NCBI GenBank assembly: GCA_021443235.1
Contig: JABUUJ010000012.1
Coordinates: 1 to 15,682, forward strand
From: Muribaculaceae bacterium
GTDB lineage: Bacteria > Bacteroidota > Bacteroidia > Bacteroidales > Muribaculaceae
DNA length: 15,682 nucleotides
Direction: 5' to 3'
In this document: in pieces, positions 1 through 6,529 of the stretch
Numbering within the stretch: the first letter of the stretch is position 1
How the letters are laid out: each line of letters opens with the position of its first letter
The notes under the pieces: generated by a model
What the model was told of the DNA's origin: nothing
Seen by the model: the letters and a program-made list of their open reading frames with translations, nothing else
Databases searched by the model: none
Made by a program: the position numbers and the translations under genes

Positions 1-103
1 AACGCAAATATAGCGCATAATTGTCAATAAAGCATCAGGACCAAAGCCTCATAATGTGTGGAGGCGGGGTCGCGCTGGGCGCATAATCCCGTCATTACAA
101 TTG

Positions 104-111
104 CAAAGATA
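104..111 (-). promoter_or_regulatory. possible Bacteroidota -7 promoter element, reading left
   Basis: On the minus strand these bases read TATCTTTG, an exact match to the Bacteroidota -7 form TAnnTTTG. No convincing TTTG -33 box is seen at the usual distance upstream (about 130-135). If real, it would drive a gene beyond the left edge of the window, with a leader of at least 100 nt. The call rests on one eight-base match in an AT-rich region, so it is tentative. Confidence 0.3.
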
Positions 112-247
112 GCAAATAATAATTGAAACTAAAAGCATTATGGGCAAAAAAAATCCAAAAAAATCATTAAATTTTAGCAACGGCAAAAGTATTAAGCAAT
201 TAAGGCGAAAGTGGAAAGGTTATAGATTGAAAGAAAAATAATTAGTT

Positions 248-410
248 CTCCCCGTTGGGGAGCGACGTTGACGTTGACCTGATAGTGCGGGTCGCGTACC
301 TACGGCACGCCTTTATATGGGTGGCTCTTTACACAGGCACGACCATATCCGGTCGCTGCGCTTCATCCTATGGTCATACCTGCCTACTGACATCTGCTGC
401 CTACGGCAGC
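248..410. repeat. structured GC-rich block of nested inverted repeats, probable dispersed repeat or ncRNA
   Basis: Several short stems follow one another. CTCCCC (248-253) pairs with GGGGAG (257-262) over a GTT loop. GCGTACC (294-300) pairs with GGCACGC (304-310) over a TAC loop, with one A/C mismatch. AGGCA (335-339) with TGCCT (381-385) encloses a perfect 7-bp stem, GACCATA (341-347) with TATGGTC (369-375). GCTGCC (396-401) pairs with GGCAGC (405-410), again over a TAC loop. A tandem GACGTT duplication lies at 264-275. The core CCTACGG occurs in two of the hairpins. The block is far more GC-rich than its flanks and has no sustained reading frame. It lies beyond the terminator of the neighbouring gene, so it is not part of that mRNA. 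I infer a dispersed Bacteroidales intergenic repeat or a structured RNA; the strand cannot be decided. Confidence 0.5.
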
Positions 411-467
411 GATTTATTGGGGGTAAATTGAATATAGTTTTTTGGGGGAGAGGGTTATAGGATGGAA

Positions 468-497
468 AAGGGGCGCCGCAACAAAGCGGCGCCCCTT
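468..497 (-). terminator. intrinsic terminator of the beta-helix gene
   Basis: AAGGGGCGCCGC (468-479) and GCGGCGCCCCTT (486-497) form a perfect 12-bp stem around the six-base loop 480-485. It lies 24 bp past the stop codon on the minus strand. In the leftward transcript the stem is followed by a short U run (UUUUCC, counting the stem's last two U). The plus-strand side has no T run, which fixes the orientation as leftward. Confidence 0.8.
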
Positions 498-521
498 GTG
501 TGGGTTGTGTTGTTGAAGTAG

Positions 522-1859
522 TTACTTGATGACCTTGGTGGCGGTGGTGGTGCCGTCGTTGAATCGAGTTACGACGATGTTCACGCCATCGAAGGGCTGA
601 GCAGCCTCAACGCCATTGATGTTGAAGTAGCGCACACTTGCCACCTGAGCAGCGTCAACGTCGGCAATGCCGGTCTCAACTCTCCAGATCACGTCGCCGT
701 TGATGAGATCCTCGGGGTTCTCGCTATTCCAGTCGTTGCCAATAGCATAGGCAGTTGCGGTGCCGTTGTTAAAGAACTCATAGCGCTTGAAAGGATCACC
801 GTTGCCGTTGTTCTTGAACACGTTGTTGCCGGGCTCATCCTCGTTGCCGGCGTCAACTGCGGGAGCGCCGCTGGGGATAGTGATGCCCCACAAGTTGTTC
901 TCCATGTAGTTGTCGCGAATCTTGCAAGTGCCCTTACCAGCAGCATCATAAACGCTGATTGCGCTACCGCCATTCTGGGGGTTGGTCTCGTAGATGTTGT
1001 CAACGATGGTGTTGCCAATGATCTCGGCGTGAGCCGAACCAGTGATGTTGATGCCGTAGCGGTTTTCCCTCACGATGTTGTTCTTGATAACCACCTTAGT
1101 GTTCTCGATTGACATGCCCAGGAGGTTGCTCACTGCGATGCCACCCACGAGAGTGTAGTGACCGCCAATTACGACGCAGTCCTCAACAGTGACGCCATAT
1201 CCGTTACCGCAGGTCATGTTAATCTGCGGGCGGTTGCGGTTCTCGGTGGTGTTGCCACGGAACTCGCACTTAGAGATGAGGATGTCAACTGGGGTGTTAG
1301 AACCACTTGCTACGCCCGACGACTTGTTGTCGACGAAAGTGCAGTTGGTAACCTTCATGCCCTTCTCGCTCTTAGAGAAGTTGAGCACGCCGCCGCTTGC
1401 GCTCTTGGTGTTGTGGAGAGTGAAGGTGCAGTTGTCGGCCTCAAAGTGTCCACCCTCAAAGCCCATGGTGAAGCCCACATACTCCACGCGGAGGTTCTTG
1501 AGCGCAACAACACCTTTACCGCCCAGCACCTTGAAGCCCTTGGCGGTGCCTTGAGCAGCCTCGGTGGCAGTGATGGTAGCAGTGTCGGCAGGGCAGAAGT
1601 CGGCAGCATCAATAGAGATTTGCACCTTGTCGCCGAGCATGATTACCTCGTTGTTGTTGATTTTGAGCACGTCGCCCGCCGAGATAGTGAACGAAGAGTC
1701 AACGGTGAAAGTGTTGCCGTTGATTTTCACGCCACAGCTTTCGATGGCGGCGAGATCGGTAAAGGTGTAGGTAGTGCCGTTACCTTGCGAAACGAAAGGA
1801 ACAGCCTGAGCTGCGACAGCCATTGCGAAAACGCATGTTAAAGTAATTAATTTTTTCAT
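522..1859 (-). CDS. secreted parallel beta-helix protein with a T9SS-type C-terminal sorting domain
   Basis: This encodes about 445 residues starting at MKKLITL, followed by a hydrophobic signal peptide ending near AQA. An in-frame ATG two codons upstream (1865) would add Met-Leu. I prefer the inner start because Lys-Lys then directly follows Met, as is usual for signal peptides. Residues of about 110-380 carry degenerate right-handed beta-helix turns, recognisable from repeated patterns such as VTNCTFVDN, IKNNIVREN, IIGNTIVDN and NNVFKNN, as in NosD-like and pectate-lyase-like folds. The last 50 residues (VRYFNINGVEAAQP, then DGVNIVVTRF, ending ATKVIK) match the short C-terminal domain typical of T9SS cargo in this group. 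The protein is therefore probably exported by Sec, passed through SprA and surface-attached or released. Beta-helix proteins of this kind often bind or cleave polysaccharide, but I cannot see a catalytic set, so enzymatic activity is not claimed. It appears monocistronic, with its own -7 element and terminator. Confidence 0.85.
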   Translation of the reverse strand: MKKLITLTCVFAMAVAAQAVPFVSQGNGTTYTFTDLAAIESCGVKINGNTFTVDSSFTISAGDVLKINNNEVIMLGDKVQISIDAADFCPADTATITATEAAQGTAKGFKVLGGKGVVALKNLRVEYVGFTMGFEGGHFEADNCTFTLHNTKSASGGVLNFSKSEKGMKVTNCTFVDNKSSGVASGSNTPVDILISKCEFRGNTTENRNRPQINMTCGNGYGVTVEDCVVIGGHYTLVGGIAVSNLLGMSIENTKVVIKNNIVRENRYGINITGSAHAEIIGNTIVDNIYETNPQNGGSAISVYDAAGKGTCKIRDNYMENNLWGITIPSGAPAVDAGNEDEPGNNVFKNNGNGDPFKRYEFFNNGTATAYAIGNDWNSENPEDLINGDVIWRVETGIADVDAAQVASVRYFNINGVEAAQPFDGVNIVVTRFNDGTTTATKVIK

Positions 1860-1902
1860 AAGCATTTAGTATAAATTGTTGATAAAAGTTGGTAATTTTG
1901 TG

Positions 1903-1910
1903 CAAATGTA
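1903..1910 (-). promoter_or_regulatory. -7 promoter element of the beta-helix gene
   Basis: The minus strand reads TACATTTG here, an exact TAnnTTTG match, about 43 bp before the chosen start codon. The nearest TTTG upstream (1923-1926) is only 12 bp away, which is too close for a normal -33 box, so the -33 half is weak or degenerate. The position and the preceding terminator-like structure of typA support an independent promoter. Confidence 0.5.
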
Positions 1911-1968
1911 ATATTTTTCTGTCAAAGTTGAAAGTAAATTAAGTGTTTTTAAGGATTTTTTTGAATAA

Positions 1969-1986
1969 AGGGCTGAAAAAGGCCCT
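1969..1986 (-). terminator. probable weak terminator of typA
   Basis: AGGGC (1969-1973) and GCCCT (1982-1986) form a 5-bp stem with an eight-base loop, about 48 bp past the typA stop codon. In the leftward transcript it is followed by UUUAUUC and an A-run. The stem is short and the U-run imperfect, so this could be leaky or incidental. The next gene starts about 110 bp further on with its own -7 element. Confidence 0.4.
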
Positions 1987-2034
1987 GAAATGAAGATTCC
2001 AGAGCCTTTGTTCTATTGTGGGAATGACGACAGA

Positions 2035-3849
2035 TTAGTCGTCCTGGCCATTTGCCTTGTTGATGCGCTTGCGCTCGAGTTCGTCAAGGACGATTTTACG
2101 CATGCGTATGTGGCTGGGCGTGATTTCAACATACTCGTCGGCCTTGATGTACTCAAGAGCCTCCTCAAGGCTGAAGACGATGGGCGGGATGATGCGCACC
2201 TTCTCGTCGGCGCCGCTGGCACGCATATTGGTGAGTTTCTTCGACTTAGTGACGTTGACAACCAGGTCCTTCTCCTTGCTGTGCTCACCCACTACCTGTC
2301 CGCCGTAGACATCCTCCTGCGGGAAGATGAAGAACTTGCCGCGGTCTTGGAGCTTGTCGATGGCATAGGCAAACGCTGTGCCGCCTTCCATAGCGATGAG
2401 CGAGCCGTTGGTGCGACGTGTGATTTCGCCCTTCCAAGGCTCATAGCACAGGAAACGGTGAGCCATGATTGCCTCTCCGGCGCTGGCTGTTAGCACGTTG
2501 GTGCGCAGGCCGATGATGCCACGCGAGGGAATCTTGAACTCGAGGAGGATGCGGTCGTTTTGAGTCTCCATGGAGGTCATCTCGCCCTTGCGGCGTGTCA
2601 CCATGTCGATCATCTTGCTTGAGTATTCCTCGGGGACGTTGATGGTGAGCGACTCGATGGGCTCACATTTCATGCCATCGATTTCCTTTATAATAACCTG
2701 AGGCTGTCCCACTTGCAGCTCGTAGCCCTCACGACGCATCTCCTCGATGAGCACACTCAGGTGAAGCACGCCGCGTCCGAAGACGAGCCAGGCGTCCTCG
2801 TTGGGTGTGCGTTCGACGCGCAGCGCGAGGTTTTTGTCGAGTTCTTTGTTGAGGCGATCCCAGATGTGGCGTGAAGTGACATACTTGCCATCCTTGCCAA
2901 AGAACGGAGAGTCGTTGATGGTGAATAGCATAGACATAGTGGGCTCGTCGATAGCGATGCGAGGGAGCGGTTCGGGGTTGGTGAGACAAGTGATGGTGTC
3001 GCCAATCTCAAAGCCGTCGATACCGATGATAGCGCAGATATCGCCGCTCGATACACTGGCGGCGTGCACCTGTCCCATGCCCTCAAAGGTGCGCAGTTCC
3101 TTGATTTTCTGTCGTGAGACAGAGCCGTCTTTCTTGCACAGAGCCACTTCCATGCCGTCGGTGAGCGTGCCACGATGTACACGTCCCACGGCGATGCGTC
3201 CCACATAGCTGCTGTAGTCGAGCGAAGTAACGAGCATCTGTGCGTCGCCCTCAATCATCTCGGGAGCTGGGATGTGCTCAATGATAGCGTCGAGCACGGC
3301 GTTTATATTATCGGTGGGGTTGCTCCAGTCGTCGCTCATCCAGCCGTTTTTGGCCGAGCCGAAGATGGTGGGGAAATCGAGCTGGTCCTCGGTTGCATCG
3401 AGATTGCACATGAGGTCGAAGACAGCCTCCTGCACCTCGTCGGGGCGGCAGTTGGGCTTGTCGACCTTGTTGATGACCACGATGGGCTTGAGGCCAATCT
3501 CAATGGCTTTCTGGAGGACGAAGCGAGTTTGCGGCATTGGTCCCTCGAAGGCGTCGACGAGCAGCAGGCAACCGTCGGCCATGTTGAGCACACGCTCAAC
3601 CTCGCCGCCGAAGTCGCTGTGGCCCGGAGTGTCGATGATGTTGATTTTGTGGTCTTTATAGTTGATTGATACGTTTTTAGACAGGATAGTGATGCCACGT
3701 TCTCTCTCAAGGTCGTTGCTATCGAGAATCTGGCTTCCCATGTTCTGATTGTCGCGGAAGAGATTGCCGGCAGCGAGCATCTTGTCGACGAGAGTTGTTT
3801 TTCCATGATCGACGTGTGCGATGATGGCGACGTTTCTTATATTCTGCAT
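2035..3849 (-). CDS. typA: ribosome-associated GTPase TypA/BipA
   Basis: The 604-residue protein is the normal length for TypA/BipA, a translational GTPase that binds the 70S ribosome and supports 50S assembly and growth under cold or other stress. All G motifs are visible: G1 AHVDHGKT (11-18), G2 with RGITI (51-55), G3 DTPGH (73-77), G4 NKVD (127-130) and G5 SAK (165-167). The order GTPase domain, EF-Tu-like beta-barrel (about 200-290), EF-G-like domains III and V (about 300-475) and the BipA-specific C-terminal domain matches the family. Near the end, EALEYIKADEYVEITP is a hallmark of that last domain and separates it from EF-G and LepA. The ATG at 3849 gives the canonical short N-terminus before G1. 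It stands alone between its own promoter and a terminator-like hairpin. There are no unusual residues or breaks. Confidence 0.97.
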   Translation of the reverse strand: MQNIRNVAIIAHVDHGKTTLVDKMLAAGNLFRDNQNMGSQILDSNDLERERGITILSKNVSINYKDHKINIIDTPGHSDFGGEVERVLNMADGCLLLVDAFEGPMPQTRFVLQKAIEIGLKPIVVINKVDKPNCRPDEVQEAVFDLMCNLDATEDQLDFPTIFGSAKNGWMSDDWSNPTDNINAVLDAIIEHIPAPEMIEGDAQMLVTSLDYSSYVGRIAVGRVHRGTLTDGMEVALCKKDGSVSRQKIKELRTFEGMGQVHAASVSSGDICAIIGIDGFEIGDTITCLTNPEPLPRIAIDEPTMSMLFTINDSPFFGKDGKYVTSRHIWDRLNKELDKNLALRVERTPNEDAWLVFGRGVLHLSVLIEEMRREGYELQVGQPQVIIKEIDGMKCEPIESLTINVPEEYSSKMIDMVTRRKGEMTSMETQNDRILLEFKIPSRGIIGLRTNVLTASAGEAIMAHRFLCYEPWKGEITRRTNGSLIAMEGGTAFAYAIDKLQDRGKFFIFPQEDVYGGQVVGEHSKEKDLVVNVTKSKKLTNMRASGADEKVRIIPPIVFSLEEALEYIKADEYVEITPSHIRMRKIVLDELERKRINKANGQDD

Positions 3850-3872
3850 TGTGATAAATTTCTAACGAAATG

Positions 3873-3906
3873 CAAAGGTACAAAAAATGTGGGACATAGG
3901 GGCAAA
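3873..3906 (-). promoter_or_regulatory. typA promoter
   Basis: The minus strand carries TTTG (3903-3906) and TACCTTTG (3873-3880), separated by 22 bp. This fits the Bacteroidota primary sigma factor form, -33 TTTG and -7 TAnnTTTG, at the long end of the usual spacing. The -7 element lies 23 bp before the ATG, so the 5' leader would be short. This is the best promoter match in the window. Confidence 0.6.
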
Positions 3907-3943
3907 AGCGGGGGTGGTTTTAACATTCTTTTATAGGTGAGCG

Positions 3944-3963
3944 CTTTCGCCGGATGGCGAAAG
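3944..3963. repeat. perfect 8-bp inverted repeat upstream of the typA promoter
   Basis: CTTTCGCC (3944-3951) and GGCGAAAG (3956-3963) surround GGAT. Neither side is followed by a T-run, so it does not look like a terminator. It sits about 40 bp upstream of the typA -33 box and downstream of the terminator of the dockerin-repeat gene. It might be a regulator binding site or an mRNA structure; no function can be read from the sequence. Confidence 0.4.
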
Positions 3964-4008
3964 AACGGGGGCGGAAATGTGTAGAGCGGGAGCTATGGGC
4001 ACAAAAAT

Positions 4009-4047
4009 GGCGCCTGCTCGGGGTGGGAAGGGGGTTGAGCAGGCGCC
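4009..4047 (-). terminator. intrinsic terminator of the dockerin-repeat gene
   Basis: GGCGCCTGCTC (4009-4019) and GAGCAGGCGCC (4037-4047) form a perfect 11-bp stem around a 17-base loop, about 51 bp past the stop codon. The leftward transcript continues with AUUUUUGU, a U-run that fits intrinsic termination. The loop is longer than usual but the stem is very strong. Confidence 0.75.
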
Positions 4048-4097
4048 GGGATTATAAAGGGGTTGTTGTTGCGTAAGCTGTAACGCTTGTTGTTGCG

Positions 4098-5933
4098 TTA
4101 GTTGGTGCCGAGGATGATGTTGATGATTTCGTTAACGTCGGCAATGTCGACGGCGCCGTCGCCGTTAACATCGGCGCGTCCCTCATACTTCTCGGCGGTT
4201 TCCGAACCAAGTATTACGTTGATAGCGCAGTTCACGTCGGCGATGTCGACTACACCGTCACCGTTAACGTCGCCCTTAACCTCGGGTTCGGGAACATACT
4301 CGCCCTGAGTGAACTTGTAGTGGAGTATAGCGCCGGGGATGTGGAGTTTAACAATCGCCTCGCGATATTTAACGCCCTCGGGAAGAGCCTCGGCGGTTGC
4401 AACCATGTTGGTCAAGCCGCTGAACTCGGGCTCCTCTTCGGTTGTCTTGTCAACAGCCTCAACCTTGAGCCAGTTGGGCAGCTCGCTTCCATCGGCCAGG
4501 GTGAACTCAAAGTCCTCGGCGGCACTTGCGGTGTAGATTTCGACTGAGTGTGTCTCGCCCTCATCGGGGAACTGGTACTCGCCAGTCTCGCTCAGGTAGT
4601 TCCAGACGAACTCGGGACGGTCAATGTCGGCAAAGATTGTGAGAGCAGTCTTGCGGTATCCCGAAGTGAAGAAATTGTTGATGCCCCTGAATGTATAGGT
4701 CTCCTTATCATCGTTAAGCATCATGAGATAGCTTTGCTCGCCGAAGCCTTCGTCCCAAGTGTCCATAGACTGAGAGAGAGTCATGGCGTCGAACCCGCTG
4801 TTGTTGTATCCCGAGAAGACAACAAGGATAGCGTCGTTGATTTCGGGAGTAACCATAACCTCAAGCTCTTCCTCGTAGGGGTCGAGGAGGTCGAATGGGA
4901 AGATACCCGAGGTAGCGGTCAGTGTCGAGGGATCCATGTGGTAAACACCGCGAGCGATGCGCTCGCCCGGCACGATGGTTACAGAAGCGGTGTCGTTGTA
5001 GGCAGGCAGAGATTCCTGCTTGTAAACATCGACATAGAGGTCGAAAGGCTGAGCATTGGTAACAAAAGAGATGAGCTGCATGTAAACGCCGATGCGCTTA
5101 AGCAGGTAGGGGTGCTCGGGTTTCTCAAACGCCACAGCGAGACCGTCGATGCCCTTATCGTTGACACCGTACCAGTATTTCCTGTTACCTTCAGCGCCCG
5201 AAACAGTGACATAAGTGCCACCGCCAATGATAGAGCCGTCGCGTGCTGTAGCATAGCCACGGAACTTGACAGTGTTCCACAGGTCCTTGTCGCCGGTGTT
5301 GGAGTAGGCGGTCTGATAGTTTCTACGAGCGAGATACTTTGAGGTGTACTGCTTGTCAAGAACCTTGGTTGTACCCTCAGTTTTGGTGGTATATGCACTC
5401 AAGAAGTGATAGGCCTCGCCTTTTGAGCCTTGAGCGAAGAGAGAGGGCACAGTGTCGTTCTCGGCCTTATAGTCGACGGTGATTTTGTCGCCCGAAGCAA
5501 CCTGCCAAGGATAGGTCTTGGTTGTTCTGTCATAGGTTTGATAGGTCCAATCGTAAGAAGGATTTTCTCCAATGTTGAGGCAGTTCTGCTCCCAAGTGGC
5601 GGCGCGGTAGGGCCATCCCAAGACATAAGGAGAGTAGTTGCTGCTAACAGGAGTGACAGTGTTGACGGTAGTGATCATTGTGCCATAGAAAGCGCCAGCT
5701 GGACGCTTGTAGAACGCGCGTGGGTCGCCAGTGTCGGGGCTGGCCTTGAGCTGAACTCGGCTGGGTCGGTTGCCCGGAGTAGCCATGTCGAGAGTTTCCT
5801 CCACATCGGGAAGAACGGGGATCCACTTGTCGACCTCAGGGGTGAGGCTCTGCGCTGATTTCTGCGCTGTTTGAGCGTTAACGGTCATTGTAGCCATGAC
5901 TGCCAAGGCTGCGAGAAGTAAAGCTTTTCTCAT
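4098..5933 (-). CDS. secreted protein with a C-terminal dockerin-like repeat pair
   Basis: The 611-residue protein starts with a clear signal peptide (MRKALLLAALAVMATMTVNA, cleavage near residue 20). The bulk of the protein, about 60-450, is not recognised; it is rich in aromatic and acidic residues, as in extracellular beta-sandwich proteins. At about 480-550 a stretch with LPNWLKVE, LPEGVKYR and a final FTQGE resembles a BACON-type beta-sandwich; this is a pattern match by eye. The last 58 residues hold two 23-residue units with the calcium-loop pattern DVNGDG and DIADVN, at 554-576 and 587-609, then two residues. These are dockerin-like repeats. Many gut Bacteroidales proteins end this way without any cellulosome, and the binding partner is generally unknown. 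No T9SS sorting domain is seen. It is likely transcribed alone and ends at a strong terminator. The molecular function remains unknown. Confidence 0.8.
   Translation of the reverse strand: MRKALLLAALAVMATMTVNAQTAQKSAQSLTPEVDKWIPVLPDVEETLDMATPGNRPSRVQLKASPDTGDPRAFYKRPAGAFYGTMITTVNTVTPVSSNYSPYVLGWPYRAATWEQNCLNIGENPSYDWTYQTYDRTTKTYPWQVASGDKITVDYKAENDTVPSLFAQGSKGEAYHFLSAYTTKTEGTTKVLDKQYTSKYLARRNYQTAYSNTGDKDLWNTVKFRGYATARDGSIIGGGTYVTVSGAEGNRKYWYGVNDKGIDGLAVAFEKPEHPYLLKRIGVYMQLISFVTNAQPFDLYVDVYKQESLPAYNDTASVTIVPGERIARGVYHMDPSTLTATSGIFPFDLLDPYEEELEVMVTPEINDAILVVFSGYNNSGFDAMTLSQSMDTWDEGFGEQSYLMMLNDDKETYTFRGINNFFTSGYRKTALTIFADIDRPEFVWNYLSETGEYQFPDEGETHSVEIYTASAAEDFEFTLADGSELPNWLKVEAVDKTTEEEPEFSGLTNMVATAEALPEGVKYREAIVKLHIPGAILHYKFTQGEYVPEPEVKGDVNGDGVVDIADVNCAINVILGSETAEKYEGRADVNGDGAVDIADVNEIINIILGTN
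4107..4274 (-). repeat. tandem dockerin-like coding repeat, 99-bp period
   Basis: Two 69-bp units, 4206-4274 and 4107-4175, encode the two calcium-loop helices of the dockerin-like module with a 33-residue period. They are alike at DNA level too, sharing for example CGTCGGC, ATGTCGAC and CCGTTAAC at matching positions, which suggests an internal duplication held similar by selection or recombination. Just beyond them, a 12-base direct repeat TTGTTGTTGCGT occurs at 4063-4074 and 4087-4098, ending at the stop codon. Confidence 0.75.
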
Positions 5934-6076
5934 AGTGTTATAATTTTAAAAGTTAATAAATGTCATTTTTGATTAGGGTAAGAATGCAAAAACACCCTGA
6001 TAATAATGCGCAAAAATAATTTTTCTTTTTTAATTATGCAAGTTTTTTTACGGTTTTTTGTGAGAAGAGTGTGTTT
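5934..6076. other. AT-rich leader of the dockerin-repeat gene
   Basis: These 143 bases separate the Nudix gene from the dockerin-repeat gene. They are strongly AT-rich with several T-runs. No exact TAnnTTTG element is found; TGTTTTTG (minus strand, 5987-5994) with a TTTG 16 bp upstream is only a weak candidate. A 5-bp inverted repeat AGGGT (5975-5979) / ACCCT (5994-5998) overlaps it. No convincing terminator for the Nudix gene is visible. Confidence 0.4.
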
Positions 6077-6478
6077 TTATTTCGATTGTAGAAGTTGGAT
6101 TAGCGGGTAGTCGGCGGCGCACCAGTCGAGAGAGTGCAGTTGGGCAGGCGCAAGCCAGCAGTGGTCGATGTGCTCGCGCCGGGTGAAAGAGGGGATGCCC
6201 GGAGTCGTGGGGCGACAGCGGTAGAAGTGAAGGGTGATGTGGAAATCGGGGTAGGTGTGGCTGATTGTGGCTATGTGCTCGCCCACGATGATGTCGAGGT
6301 TCATTTCCTCAAGAATCTCGCGGTGGAGTGCCTGCTGGGGCGATTCTCCCGGCTCGATTTTTCCGCCGGGGAACTCCCAGTGCAGGGCAGTGTAGTGGTG
6401 GCCTTTGTTGCCACGCTGCATGCACAGAATTTTGCCGTCGCACTCGATGACGGCCGCCACGACGCTGATTTGCTTCAT
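6077..6478 (-). CDS. MutT-like Nudix hydrolase
   Basis: The 133-residue cytosolic protein carries a Nudix box at residues 39-61 (GKIEPGE, then seven residues, then REILEEMNL). The acidic and arginine positions of the G-x5-E-x7-REUxEExGU pattern are all present (E45, R53, E54, E57, E58), but the usual glycine near the end is Asn60. The preceding WEFPGG and the overall size match MutT-type (8-oxo-dGTP) or related (d)NTP pyrophosphatases, which cleave nucleoside triphosphates to monophosphate and pyrophosphate and help sanitise the nucleotide pool. The exact substrate cannot be told from sequence. It begins 51 bp after the sprA stop codon with no clear promoter or terminator between, so it may be read from the sprA transcript. 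The start ATG at 6478 gives the typical short strand before the core fold. Confidence 0.88.
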   Translation of the reverse strand: MKQISVVAAVIECDGKILCMQRGNKGHHYTALHWEFPGGKIEPGESPQQALHREILEEMNLDIIVGEHIATISHTYPDFHITLHFYRCRPTTPGIPSFTRREHIDHCWLAPAQLHSLDWCAADYPLIQLLQSK

Positions 6479-6529
6479 GATGTTGATATTAGTGATAATT
6501 GCAAAGTGTAAGTCGAAGTCAAAGTCGAT

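Larger units (their letters stand above)
1..521. other. gene-free left end of the window
   Basis: No credible coding region is visible on either strand over these 521 bases. The stretch is AT-rich at 110-245 and 411-465, with a GC-rich structured block between about 248 and 410 that is listed separately. A promoter-like element pointing left lies near 104-111, and the terminator of the beta-helix gene lies at 468-497. A short inverted repeat GCCTC (46-50) / GAGGC (61-65) is also present. I looked for a tRNA cloverleaf and found none. The leftward gene that the promoter-like element might serve would start outside the window. Confidence 0.7.

Noticed and set aside
1..521. tRNA, small ORF or CRISPR array in the gene-free left end
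   Set aside because: No cloverleaf with a TPsiC-like arm, no regularly spaced direct repeats, and no reading frame with a plausible start and composition were found.
1923..1926. TTTG as -33 box of the beta-helix gene promoter
   Set aside because: Only 12 bp separates it from the -7 element, shorter than the spacing seen in Bacteroidota promoters.
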